From positions 1-64,000 of the forward strand of contig JANOSH010000054.1 in the NCBI GenBank assembly GCA_031415695.1: a stretch of DNA of 64,000 nt. The letters run 5' to 3'. The notes beneath the pieces were generated by a model. The model saw only the letters and a list, made by a program, of their open reading frames with translations. It was not told the origin of the DNA and made no database searches. This DNA comes from JANOSH01 sp031415695. GTDB lineage: Bacteria > Actinomycetota > Acidimicrobiia > Acidimicrobiales > Ilumatobacteraceae. Within the stretch, counting starts at the first letter, position 1; every line of letters starts with the position of its first letter. A program made the position numbers and the translations under genes. This document shows, in pieces, positions 53,759-62,575 of the stretch.

Positions 53759-54535
53759 ATGACGGATCGAGTTGCAATCATCACCGGGGCCGGATCTGGG
53801 ATCGGGCGTGCAGCTGCCGAGCTGTTTAGCGAGCGGGGTTGCCACGTGGTTGCCACCGATCTTGATCTCGATCTGCTGGCATGGACGAACAGTAACCCGA
53901 ACATCATCGCGGCAGCGGGCGATGCGTCGACCGAGGAAGCCAACAGGGCTTGGGTGCAACGAGCGCTCGATACCTGGGGCCGCCTCGATGTGTCGTTTCT
54001 CAACGCCGGTATCGTCGGCTCGCCCGGGATAGAAGACGATGGCGCTGTCGACCGACTCGACCGGATTCTGGCTGTCAACGTGCGTGGAGTCATGCTCGGT
54101 ATCCGTTGTGCCGCTCCTGCCCTGCGAGCTGGGGGAGGTGGGGCCATCGTGGCCACGGCCTCGACCTCGGGTCTGCGCGCCGACCCGGGCAGTTGGGCGT
54201 ACAACGCCTCGAAGGCCGCTGTAATCAACCTTGTGCGTGCCGCGTCGATCGAATATGCAACGCAGGGCATTCGGGTCAACGCAGTTGCTCCTGGCCCGAC
54301 CGACACGGGCATGACCCAGGGTTTGATTCACGCGCCAGAGCTCTTCGAGGCGATGAAACGGCGCGTGCCCATGCAACGATTCGGCAGCGCCCGCGAGCAG
54401 GCCGAAGTCGCTTGGTTTCTTGCGTCGCCTCAGGCCAGCTTTGTCACTGGTGTCACGATCCCGTGCGACGGTGGCATCAGCGCAAACGTCGGCCACTTCC
54501 TGCCGCCAGCGGCGCCGGGAGAAGGCCGCGGGTAA
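53759..54535 (+). CDS. SDR family oxidoreductase
   Basis: This is a 258-residue classical SDR with TGAGSGIG at residue 10, NAG in FLNAGIVG, and the Ser-Tyr-Lys set in ATASTSGLRADPGSWAYNASKAA. The C-terminal FVTGVTIPCDGGISA is typical. It is 18 bases behind the Cds1-like gene and ends the same-strand run that starts at 48725. It probably oxidises or reduces the sugar-derived or hydroxy-acid substrate of that operon. Confidence 0.87.
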   Translation: MTDRVAIITGAGSGIGRAAAELFSERGCHVVATDLDLDLLAWTNSNPNIIAAAGDASTEEANRAWVQRALDTWGRLDVSFLNAGIVGSPGIEDDGAVDRLDRILAVNVRGVMLGIRCAAPALRAGGGGAIVATASTSGLRADPGSWAYNASKAAVINLVRAASIEYATQGIRVNAVAPGPTDTGMTQGLIHAPELFEAMKRRVPMQRFGSAREQAEVAWFLASPQASFVTGVTIPCDGGISANVGHFLPPAAPGEGRG

Positions 54536-54596
54536 TTCGCGTCAGCACGCAGTCACGTCGGGGGTCGACCCGTAACCCGCCGGGCCTCATCCGCCA

Positions 54597-54870
54597 GTCT
54601 CAGAGTCGAAAACGTGGCACAGATCGTCAAGAAGTCCGACTCTGAGTCGAAAATGTGACAAGTAGCCCGGACGTTGCCCGGGCCTCAGAGTCGAAACGTG
54701 GCACAGACGTCAAGCAGGCCATCCACTGTAAGGAGAAAACGTGGCACAGATCGTCAAGAAGTCCGACTCAGAGTCGAAAACGAGGCACGGATCGTCAAGA
54801 AATCCGACTCTGAGTCGAGATGGCACAGGTTGCGAAGAACGCCGACTCTGAGTCAGAAATGTGACAGGTC
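54597..54870. repeat. Array of GACTCnGAGTC palindromic repeats with GTGGCAC/ATCGTCAAGAA blocks
   Basis: About six imperfect tandem units of around 40 bases fill the 346-base gap between the SDR and CMD genes. Each has the palindrome CGACTC(T/A)GAGTCG, then AAAACGTGGCACAG, then ATCGTCAAGAAGTC. Palindromes lie near 54598-54608, 54637-54651, 54684-54694, 54763-54777, 54804-54818 and 54843-54855. The same palindrome occurs at 13.7 and 15.0 kb. There is no open reading frame of note. The inverted repeats could form hairpins and act as bidirectional terminators or REP-like elements. Confidence 0.85.
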
Positions 54871-54881
54871 GCCTGCCGCGG

Positions 54882-55481
54882 CTAGCGCATCACCACATGC
54901 TCGTTGCCCCAGGGGGATACCGCACCGTGGCCTACCTCGGCGTCCTGAAACGCACCGGGTAGCTCTTCCACCATGTGCAGCGTTGCGGCGAACCTGCCGA
55001 CACCAACGAACAACGACACGTTGAGGCCGAGCTCCACAATCTGAGCGTCGGTGAAGTACTTCTGAAGGTCGGCGTATACCTCGTCGGTGATGGCAAGATG
55101 ATCGGTGGCGAAGAGCTCGCCGAATCGGATAGCTGCCTTCTCGGCATCGGACAGGTCGCTAGCTTCGTTCGGCTTTTCTAGCGAGCACACGAGGTTCTCG
55201 TTGACGCCGTCGGCCAACGCGTCGGCATAGCGAATAGCCATACAGCTGCGGCACTGATTGAAGAACGCGACGCGCAGCCGCACAAGCTCAACGAGGCGAG
55301 GGGACAGGGTGCGGTTCATCTTGAGTGAACCGGCGAACTTCATCATGCCGAGTGCCATGTCAGGTTGATGCCCGAAGAAGCGGGTAAGACCAAGTTCGAG
55401 CGGTGTTTTGTCGTCGGCCCGAACGATGCTTCGCAGTTCGTCGGGCAACTCGTCGACGTTGAGTTTCTTGATGCGGCTCAT
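54882..55481 (-). CDS. Carboxymuconolactone decarboxylase/AhpD-like protein
   Basis: This 199-residue all-helical protein of the CMD superfamily has the AhpD-type redox pair CRSC, within RLVELVRLRVAFFNQCRSCMAIRYADAL. The C-x-x-C followed by an Arg/His-type site suggests alkylhydroperoxidase activity rather than lactone decarboxylation. The ATG at 55481 has GGAGG about 7 bases upstream. An ATG at 55496 has none. It is adjacent to a decayed acyl-CoA dehydrogenase gene on the same strand. Confidence 0.87.
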   Translation of the reverse strand: MSRIKKLNVDELPDELRSIVRADDKTPLELGLTRFFGHQPDMALGMMKFAGSLKMNRTLSPRLVELVRLRVAFFNQCRSCMAIRYADALADGVNENLVCSLEKPNEASDLSDAEKAAIRFGELFATDHLAITDEVYADLQKYFTDAQIVELGLNVSLFVGVGRFAATLHMVEELPGAFQDAEVGHGAVSPWGNEHVVMR

Positions 55482-55550
55482 GCAGGAAACCTCCAAGATT
55501 GTTGTTCCAGCATCGTAGAGGGGTGGACCGAGAATGGCTGAGCTGACGGA

Positions 55551-56599
55551 CTAGATCGGCAGATTGCCAGTAGCCGAGCGGTTTGAACCGAAGTCCTTGT
55601 AGGCGGCGATTGTGCGTTGAGCAATTCGCATCTGATGGACCTCGTCGGCACCGTCGGCGAACCTGGCCAACGGGCGTGCTGGTACATCTTGGCCAGCGGC
55701 GTATCGGTTGAGTAGCCGAGAGCGCCGTGAACTTGGATAGCCCGGTCGATGATGCGACCAAGAGCGTTGGCTACAAAGTGCTTGGCCATCGACACTTCGG
55801 ACTTGAAGTCTTCCTTGTTGTCGATCATTCACTGAATGCCTTGCTTCACAGCGAGGATCGAGCCGTGGCTGAACCGATTGAGGGAACGTCGACCATCATG
55901 TCGAGTGCCATTTCTGCTTGGGCGATCCACCGCATGCAATGGGCCAACCGGGCAGGGCCGAGCCGGTATTGCCCGAGCAGGTGACCTTGGCCGCGCCCGC
56001 CGAGCATCTGTGATTCGTGGACCCGCAGGTCTTTGATAACGCTCTCTTGATGTCCGGTGCCGCCGTGCATGGTTTCGATGGCACGAAGTCGAGCCAGCCG
56101 GTGTTGGGCAGATCGACGATGAACGCGGTGTTGGCAGCTTGAGGCATATCGGGGTCATCTTCGGTGCGCGCGACGAGAATGGCGAAGTTGGCGCGCTTCG
56201 CGTTTGAGATGAACCACTTGTGGCCGGTGATTACCCATTCCTCGCCGTCTTGGTAACCAACGGCTTTGATCAGCGTCGGGTCGGAGCCGGCCACTTCTGG
56301 CTCGGTCATCGCAAAGCACGACCAGACCTTGCCCTCGCACAACGGCCGCAGGCTTCTCGGCTTGCGCCGGTGTTGCCCAGTGCAACAGCGGGTGGATATT
56401 TCCTTCGTCAGGCGCCTGGCAATTGAACACCCACGGCCCGAGACGCGTCTTGGCGGCTTCGGCCTGAACCATGGCCAACTCGACGTGTCCGAGCCCGACT
56501 CCAGCCGAGCTACTTCGGGGCAATGACATCGATCACGAACGTGCGCACACGTGACCTAATTGCCTCAAGCTCGGGGGTCAAGGAAAAGTCGATAGCCAT
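55551..56599 (-). pseudogene. Acyl-CoA dehydrogenase pseudogene with several frameshifts and a deletion
   Basis: Pieces of one acyl-CoA dehydrogenase appear in order but in different frames. The start is MAIDFSLTPELEAIRSRVRTF from 56599, then the LGPWVFNCQAPDEGNIH region near 56440. CFAMTEPEVAGSDP through ITGHKWFISNAKRANFAILVARTE follows (56310-56130), then RVHESQMLGGRGQGHLLGQYRLGP (about 56030), AIQVHGALGYSTDTPLAKMYQHAR (about 55720), and a final frame ending at 55551. At least four frame changes are needed, and about 60 residues after VIAPK are missing. An intact relative would be about 400 residues. The many indels argue against a single sequencing error. Confidence 0.85.
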
Positions 56600-56665
56600 T
56601 GATGCGCACGCTACGACCTTCGCTTCGCTTCCACGCTGTTCGACAGACACGTTTAGCCTGAGTGA

Positions 56666-57892
56666 ATGGCCGGACTCACAGATCCTCTTGTACAAGAATC
56701 ACCGTTCGAGTACTACGCCCAACGCTTGGCGACATGTCCGGTGTGGCACGAGGAAGACATCGACCTGTACGTCATTGGCGGGCATCCAGAGTTGCGCGAA
56801 TCGATCATGGATTTCGCCACGTTCTCGAATGCACCGCTGCGGACTAAGGCTGGTCCGATCGAATCGGCGGTGGCGTACCACGAGGCACTGGTGGAGCGAG
56901 GTTGGCCTCGCCAAGCCACCCTGCAGCGGACCGATCCACCGGTGCATTCGCGTTATCGAAGGCTGCTCAACCGGGTCTTTACCCCGGCAGCGGTGCGGGC
57001 CTACACACCAAAGATCGACCAGATCGCCCTTGAGCTTGTCGACAGCATGGCAGCGGCGGGCGAGTGCGAGTTTGTTGCCGATTTCGCCTTGCCGTTGCCG
57101 GGTATCTTCATCGCCGAGGAGATGGGGCTCGACCGTGCCGACTACCGCCGGTTCCGCCGATGGGCCGATGCCATGCTCGCCCAGGCAAACCGACGCCTCA
57201 CCGTCGACGAGGCTCTCGTTGAGGCCGGACATGAACTCGAAGCCCAGCACTTTCTCGCCGCCGAGTTCGACAAACGGCGCGAATATCCCAACGGCGACCT
57301 CATCTCACTACTGGTTCATGCGCACGGTGACGACGAAGAACCACTCACCATGGGCGAGTTGCAAGACCTGATGCACCAGTTGATTACTGGCGGGTTCGAG
57401 ACCACAACTGCTGCGCTCTCCACCGGGATGTTGCTGCTGACACAGCACCCCGACCAGCTTGAACTGCTGCAGCAACAGCCCGACCTGATCTCGAATTTCA
57501 TCGAAGAAGTGTTGCGTTTCGATAGCCCGGTGCAGGGCCTGTGGCGCACGTCGAAGTGTCCGGCGACCGTTGCCGGTGTTGAGATTCCCGCCGACAAAGC
57601 AGTGATGATGCGTTATGGTGCTGCGAATCGTGATCCCCGGGTGTTCGACGAACCAGATCGTTTCGATATCACTCGATCAAATGCTCGTAACCACACTGCG
57701 TTCGGCTTCGGGAACCACTTCTGCGTGGGTGCCGCGCTGGCGCGCCAAGAGATGTTGAGCGCGTTCACCATTCTGCTCGAGCGTCTCGACAGCTTTGCGC
57801 TGAGCGAGCCGCTGCCCGAACCAGCCCATGATCCGAGTATCTTCCTGCGTCCTATGAAGCGGCTGCCGATCAGCTTTACGACGCGAAGATAG
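56666..57892 (+). CDS. Cytochrome P450
   Basis: This is a 408-residue soluble bacterial P450. The haem-binding loop is FGFGNHFCVGAALARQE with the axial Cys353. The oxygen-activation motif in helix I is ITGGFETTT, and the ExxR is in EEVLR. The start has DPLVQESPFEYYAQRLATCPVW, as in actinobacterial CYP families. No ferredoxin gene is adjacent. It faces a convergent alcohol dehydrogenase, which could oxidise the hydroxylated product. Confidence 0.93.
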   Translation: MAGLTDPLVQESPFEYYAQRLATCPVWHEEDIDLYVIGGHPELRESIMDFATFSNAPLRTKAGPIESAVAYHEALVERGWPRQATLQRTDPPVHSRYRRLLNRVFTPAAVRAYTPKIDQIALELVDSMAAAGECEFVADFALPLPGIFIAEEMGLDRADYRRFRRWADAMLAQANRRLTVDEALVEAGHELEAQHFLAAEFDKRREYPNGDLISLLVHAHGDDEEPLTMGELQDLMHQLITGGFETTTAALSTGMLLLTQHPDQLELLQQQPDLISNFIEEVLRFDSPVQGLWRTSKCPATVAGVEIPADKAVMMRYGAANRDPRVFDEPDRFDITRSNARNHTAFGFGNHFCVGAALARQEMLSAFTILLERLDSFALSEPLPEPAHDPSIFLRPMKRLPISFTTRR

Positions 57893-57912
57893 CGAGCGAC
57901 GCCGAAGACAAG
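57888..57912. repeat. Weak third copy of the GCCGAAGGC intergenic motif
   Basis: It reads AGATAGCGAGCGACGCCGAAG, then ACAAGCTAG, overlapping the P450 stop and reaching the convergent alcohol dehydrogenase end. It shares GCGAG, GACGCCGAAG and GCTAG with the copies near 29.9 and 39.8 kb. Confidence 0.35.
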
Positions 57913-59010
57913 CTAGTTGAAACGTAGGACCGGTTTAATCACCGCTCCTGATGTGCTGGCGGCTTCGGCGTCGTTGATGTCGTGGATCGAGAACATGGTG
58001 GCCAACTCGTCGAAGGGGAACTTGCCGTCGGCATTGAGTTGGGCAAGATACGGGATGAATTCGTGCGTGACCGAGTCGCCCTCCATGACTCCGGTTATGG
58101 TCTTGCCTCCGATCATCGAAATGAAGTCGAAGGTGATGTCGCCAAAACCGACACCGGCCATAGCCAGGGTGCCAATGTTGTTGAGCCCGTCGTATGCGGC
58201 TCGAACGAGTGCAGCTACGCCGGTGGTATCGAAGGCATAATCCGAACCCGCACCGGTGATCGCCTTGATGGCCGCAGTCAGTTCGGTGGCTGCCAGATTG
58301 AGCACCTGGGTGGCACCGTACCGTTCGGCGAGGGCAAGACGGCTGTCGTGGCGATCGACAGCAATAATGGTTGTAGCACCCGCGACCTTGGCGGCCATGA
58401 CGGCACTGAGACCGAGCGCACCCGCACCGAGAATGACCACTGAGGATCCGGCCTGCACTTTGAGTGTGTTGAGGATTGCACCGGCACCGGTTTGCACACC
58501 GCAACCAAGCGGCCCGAGCTTCGCCAGATCATACGAGCGGTCGACTTTGATCGCGCTGTCCTGAGCCACGACTGCATGGCTCGCGAACGACGACTGGCCA
58601 AAGAAATGTGATCCAATTCTTCCGCCATCAGCGTCGGTAAGGGTGGAGGTGCCATCGGGGCGGCCGCCACTCATATTGTGCAGACCAAAGTTGAAGCAAT
58701 ACGGCCGACGACCCTTGTCACACGCAGGGCAATGACCGCAAGCCGCAAACGACAACACGACATGATCGCCGGGCGAGACATTGGTAACTGAAGCGCCAAC
58801 CGCTTCGACGATGCCGGATCCTTCATGGCCACGTACCTCGGGACCGACAAAGAACTCAGGTGGCAGATCGCGGGGGATGAGATCGGTGTGGCACATGCCG
58901 GCAGCCACCATTCTCACCAACACCTCGTGCTCGTTGGGAGCCGCTAGCTGTAGCGACTCGACGGTAAATGGCCCATGGCCTGAACGCAGTACGGCAGCTG
59001 TTATCTCCAT
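57913..59010 (-). CDS. Zinc-dependent alcohol dehydrogenase (aryl/allylic alcohol type)
   Basis: This 365-residue medium-chain dehydrogenase has the catalytic zinc Cys in GMCHTDL and GHEGSGIVEAVG. The structural zinc site is CGHCPACDKGRRPYC. The NAD-binding Gly motif is ILGAGALGLSAVMAAKVAG followed by AVDRHDSRLALAERYGA, where the Asp favours NAD. Sequence type matches class III-like and benzyl/geraniol alcohol dehydrogenases. Its place between a P450 and an FAD monooxygenase suggests catabolism of a hydrophobic alcohol. Confidence 0.92.
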   Translation of the reverse strand: MEITAAVLRSGHGPFTVESLQLAAPNEHEVLVRMVAAGMCHTDLIPRDLPPEFFVGPEVRGHEGSGIVEAVGASVTNVSPGDHVVLSFAACGHCPACDKGRRPYCFNFGLHNMSGGRPDGTSTLTDADGGRIGSHFFGQSSFASHAVVAQDSAIKVDRSYDLAKLGPLGCGVQTGAGAILNTLKVQAGSSVVILGAGALGLSAVMAAKVAGATTIIAVDRHDSRLALAERYGATQVLNLAATELTAAIKAITGAGSDYAFDTTGVAALVRAAYDGLNNIGTLAMAGVGFGDITFDFISMIGGKTITGVMEGDSVTHEFIPYLAQLNADGKFPFDELATMFSIHDINDAEAASTSGAVIKPVLRFN

Positions 59011-59032
59011 GGCCGAACGCTACCCTGTGGCG

Positions 59033-59323
59033 ATGACAATCCAGATGCGCAGATACGAGATGAACCCAACCCACATCAACGAATGGCTCTCGTTCTTTAA
59101 TGGCCTTATGCCGTTGCGTTCTGCGTTTGGGTTTCAATTGCTCCATGCCTTCCTCGACCGTGCTGCTAATGAGTTCACCTGGATCGTCGCCAACGACGGC
59201 GACTTCGATGCGGCTGAGGTGGCTTGGAACGCGTCACCCGAACGAGCTGCATACTTCACCGATGCGCCCCGTTTTGTTCTGGCGCTTCACGTGTCCAAGG
59301 TCGACGACGTCACGCCTCGCTGA
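59033..59323 (+). CDS. NIPSNAP-like ferredoxin-fold protein
   Basis: This is a 96-residue protein starting MTIQMRRYEMNPTHINEWLSFF, with the alternating strand-helix pattern of dimeric alpha/beta-barrel NIPSNAP proteins (LRSAFGFQLLHAFLDRAANEFTWIV). Such proteins are often found with monooxygenases and may bind intermediates. It is divergent from the alcohol dehydrogenase and stops 3 bases before the FAD monooxygenase. Confidence 0.78.
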   Translation: MTIQMRRYEMNPTHINEWLSFFNGLMPLRSAFGFQLLHAFLDRAANEFTWIVANDGDFDAAEVAWNASPERAAYFTDAPRFVLALHVSKVDDVTPR

Positions 59324-59326
59324 TCC

Positions 59327-60601
59327 ATGGCCTCGTCTGACGACATCATCATCGCCGGTGGGGGTATTGGTGGACTCGTCACAGCGCTCGCACTACACCG
59401 CATCGGCCGGTCGGTTCAAGTGTACGAATCCGTCGAACGTATTCAAGCGCTTGGCGTTGGCATCAACCTGCTACCCCATGCGGTACGTGAACTCGAGGTG
59501 CTCGGTGTTGCCGATGCGCTGCTTGCTATCGGCCTAGCGCCGTCGACGCTTTCGTACTTCACCAAGCGAGGCGAGGAGATCTGGTCCGAACCGCGCGGTG
59601 TTGCAGCGGGGTATCGGTGGCCCCAGATCTCTGTTCATCGCGGTGAGCTGCATCAGGTGCTATTCGACGCGGCCGTCCGTGCAATCGGGGCCGATCGGAT
59701 TCATACCGGTTGCCATCTGGCCAGCTTCGATACTACCCATAGCGGCGTCACCGCTTGGTTTGTCGACCGACGTACCGGGGCGTCCACGGCCACGGCGACA
59801 GGTGTCGCGCTTATCGCCGCCGACGGTATCCACTCGGTCGCCCGCGCTGCCCACTATCCAGCCGAAGGTTCGCCGAAATGGAGTGGAGCGCTGTTGTGGC
59901 GAGGGCTCGCCGAGGCCCCGCGGATGCTTGATGGTCGGACGCTTATCTGGAGCGGCCACCTCCGCCAGAAGTTCATTGCTTACCCGCTACGTGACCTCGC
60001 CAACGACAGGCAGCTCATCAACTTCATTGCTGAACTTCGATACGACTCGACCGAGCTCGACGAGCGAGAAGACTGGAACAAACCCGGGGAACTGTCCGCT
60101 TTCTTACCGCACTTCGAAGACTGGCGATTCGACTGGCTCGACATCCCACAACTGATCGAGTCGGCAGAGGCAACGTTCGTGTTTCCCATGGTCGACCGAG
60201 ACCCTGTTGACCAGTGGACGTTTGGTCGCATGACGCTGCTCGGCGATGCTGCGCACCCCATGTACCCGGTGGGCTCCAACGGCGCGTCGCAAGCCATTCT
60301 CGATGCACAGGTCTTGGCGGGATGTATTCGGTCGTATCCCGATGACCTTCCTGCGGCATTAGTTCGCTACGACGAGGTGCGTCGACCAGCAACGGCGGGA
60401 ATTGTTATGGCGAATAGGGGCCTCGGTCCAGAGTTGCCCATGAACCTGGTGGAGGAGCGAGCACCCAACGGATTCACGCGGCTTGACGACATCATCACGC
60501 CCGCCGAGATTGCCACCGTCACCGAGGGCTACCGCCGCACGGCCGGTTTCGCTTTGGCCGACCTGGCAACCACCCCATCGCTCGCCGACATCGACTACTG
60601 A
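59327..60601 (+). CDS. FAD-dependent monooxygenase (PhzS/PHBH-like)
   Basis: This is a 424-residue group A flavoprotein hydroxylase. The FAD-binding GxGxxG is in IIAGGGIGGLVTALALHRIG. The DG motif is ALIAADGIHSVARAAHY and the GD motif is LLGDAAHPMYPVGSNGASQAILDA. GSNGASQAI is typical of the PhzS-type subgroup. It uses NAD(P)H and oxygen to hydroxylate an aromatic or heteroaromatic substrate. Followed by an alpha/beta hydrolase. Confidence 0.9.
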   Translation: MASSDDIIIAGGGIGGLVTALALHRIGRSVQVYESVERIQALGVGINLLPHAVRELEVLGVADALLAIGLAPSTLSYFTKRGEEIWSEPRGVAAGYRWPQISVHRGELHQVLFDAAVRAIGADRIHTGCHLASFDTTHSGVTAWFVDRRTGASTATATGVALIAADGIHSVARAAHYPAEGSPKWSGALLWRGLAEAPRMLDGRTLIWSGHLRQKFIAYPLRDLANDRQLINFIAELRYDSTELDEREDWNKPGELSAFLPHFEDWRFDWLDIPQLIESAEATFVFPMVDRDPVDQWTFGRMTLLGDAAHPMYPVGSNGASQAILDAQVLAGCIRSYPDDLPAALVRYDEVRRPATAGIVMANRGLGPELPMNLVEERAPNGFTRLDDIITPAEIATVTEGYRRTAGFALADLATTPSLADIDY

Positions 60602-60622
60602 CGCACGCGCGAGTATTGCTCC

Positions 60623-61405
60623 ATGACCTCTCATCGAATTTCATGCAGCCTCCGAGGCGCGGGGCCCGCGCTGGTGCTGGTGCATGGCATTACCGAGTCT
60701 CGCCACACGTGGGACCCGCTAATCGCGGACCTTGCTCTCGACCACCTTGTGCTCTCGGTTGACCTTCGAGGCCATGGTGAATCGTCCGAGGGTGAAAACT
60801 ACGACCCTCTGGCGTTGGCGGGTGACGTTTATCGAGCAGTATCGACCCTGGCAACTCGGTATCCATCGTTGAGATCACCACTGCTTGTTGGCCACTCGCT
60901 TGGGGGTGTCGTGGTGAGCGCGTATGCCGCGGCCTTCGAATGCCGTGGTGTTGTCAATATCGACCAACCCCTGCGTCTCGCAGCATTTCAAGACCAGCTT
61001 CGTTCGGTGGAACCGCTGCTGAGGGGGGATCAAGCGTCGTTCCAGGGTTTCATATCCGCGATGTTCTCGGCAATGGACGGCCCGCTGCCTGAGGCCGAAC
61101 GGCAACGGATACTTCGGTTTAGAAACCCGAAGCAACAGGTAGTGCTCAGCATCTGGAGCGCCGTCTTAGAGTCGACCGTCGAGGAACTTGACTCGACGGT
61201 CGACGCCCTCGCCAGTGCGATCACTGTTCCGTACCTATCGCTGCACGGTATTGATCCCGGTCCCGAGTACCCGGGTTGGCTCACATCTCGAATACCAACT
61301 GCCACCGTTGAGGTGTGGCCCGAACACGGCCATTACCCACACCTCGTTGATGCCGGCCGATTCACGGCGCGGCTGCGTGAGTTCGAGCGAGCACTCCGTG
61401 ATTGA
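60623..61405 (+). CDS. Alpha/beta-fold hydrolase
   Basis: This is a 260-residue hydrolase. The nucleophile elbow is VGHSLGGVVV, the oxyanion segment is LVHGITESRHTW, and the acid lies in SLHGIDPGPEY. The catalytic His is in PEHGHYPHLVDA. The DLRGHGES motif is classic. It is 21 bases behind the FAD monooxygenase and could cleave an ester or a ring-fission product from that pathway. Confidence 0.88.
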   Translation: MTSHRISCSLRGAGPALVLVHGITESRHTWDPLIADLALDHLVLSVDLRGHGESSEGENYDPLALAGDVYRAVSTLATRYPSLRSPLLVGHSLGGVVVSAYAAAFECRGVVNIDQPLRLAAFQDQLRSVEPLLRGDQASFQGFISAMFSAMDGPLPEAERQRILRFRNPKQQVVLSIWSAVLESTVEELDSTVDALASAITVPYLSLHGIDPGPEYPGWLTSRIPTATVEVWPEHGHYPHLVDAGRFTARLREFERALRD

Positions 61406-61414
61406 CCACTTTGC

Positions 61415-62575
61415 CTAGCAGCCCTTGTAATTCAAGACCTGGCGCAACGTATGCACGATCTCGACGAGGTCTTCCTGGGCAGCCATGACTTCGTCAATAT
61501 CCTTGTACGCCAACGGAATCTCGTCGAGTAGCTCACGCGCCTTGTCTCGTTGCCACGCCCGGTCACCCATGAGTTCCACCAAGTCGTGCGCTCGGTAGGT
61601 GTTCTTGGCTTGGGTTCTCGACATACGACGACCGGCCCCATGTGCGCACGACTGCCAGCTCAACGGATTGCCCAGGCCACGCACCACATAGGACCGAGTT
61701 CCCATGGAACCGGGCACCAGGCCGAGCTGACCTGAGCGGGCGCTAATGGCACCCTTACGGGTAATCCACAGATCACGCCCCTCATGAGTTTCGAGGGCTG
61801 CATAGTTGTGATGGCAGTTGATGCGTTCGACTTCTCGACCGCGTCGCACAATCTTGACGAACGTTTCGAACGCAGCAGCGAGCATGGCCTCGCGGTTAGC
61901 AAACGCGTAAGCCTGAGACCAGTTCATATCGCGGATGTAGTCCTCGAATTCGGGTGTTCCCTGAACGAACCACGCCAGGCTCGGGTCGTCGAAGTTGTGG
62001 TCCAAATGGACCCGGAGCCGCTTGGCCGTGTTGATGTGTTCGGTAGCCAAACGATTGCCGATACCCCGACTACCCGAATGCAGAAACAGCCACACGCGGT
62101 CGAGCTCGTCGAGACAGACTTCGAAGAAGTGATTACCCGAACCGAGCGAACCGAATTGCTCGTGCGCGGCCTTTTCGGCTTTTGGCGACAGCTTCCCGGG
62201 GTACGGGTTGGCGGCAAACCACTTGTCGGCCGCCTTCGTTGACCGCTCGTGGCCTCGGCCTACGCCAGCGGGTACGGCGAGTTCCATCGGCCCGAGCAGA
62301 TGGTCGAGCGTGTCGGGAAGGTCGTCGGCAACGAGGTCGGTTCGTAGCGCGGCCATACCGCACCCGAGGTCGACCCCGACAGCCGAAGGAATGATGCAAC
62401 CTTCCGTCGGTATCACTGACCCGATTGTTGCCCCGATACCCACGTGGGCGTCAGGCATGAGAGCGATGTGACCAGCAATAACCGGTAGCGCTGCGGCCCG
62501 CCGTGCTTGCTGTTCGGTGCCGGAGTCGAGATCGTCGACCCACGACATGAGCTTGTTAGTGATCTTCGTGGGCAT
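61415..62575 (-). CDS. rtcB: RNA-splicing ligase RtcB
   Basis: This is a 386-residue GTP-dependent RNA ligase joining 2',3'-cyclic-phosphate or 3'-phosphate ends to 5'-OH ends. Metal ligands are in PDAHVGIGATIGSVIPTEG and VGVDLGCGM. The mid segment is LGSGNHFFEVCLDE and LHSGSRGIGNRLA. The guanylylated His is in SCAHGAGRRMSR. It is shorter than E. coli RtcB, like other compact bacterial forms. No RtcA, RtcR or archease gene is adjacent. Confidence 0.94.
   Translation of the reverse strand: MPTKITNKLMSWVDDLDSGTEQQARRAAALPVIAGHIALMPDAHVGIGATIGSVIPTEGCIIPSAVGVDLGCGMAALRTDLVADDLPDTLDHLLGPMELAVPAGVGRGHERSTKAADKWFAANPYPGKLSPKAEKAAHEQFGSLGSGNHFFEVCLDELDRVWLFLHSGSRGIGNRLATEHINTAKRLRVHLDHNFDDPSLAWFVQGTPEFEDYIRDMNWSQAYAFANREAMLAAAFETFVKIVRRGREVERINCHHNYAALETHEGRDLWITRKGAISARSGQLGLVPGSMGTRSYVVRGLGNPLSWQSCAHGAGRRMSRTQAKNTYRAHDLVELMGDRAWQRDKARELLDEIPLAYKDIDEVMAAQEDLVEIVHTLRQVLNYKGC

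Noticed and set aside
54597..54870. CRISPR array
   Set aside because: Both halves of each unit are repeated, there are no unique equal-length spacers, the palindrome occurs elsewhere in the window, and no cas genes are present.
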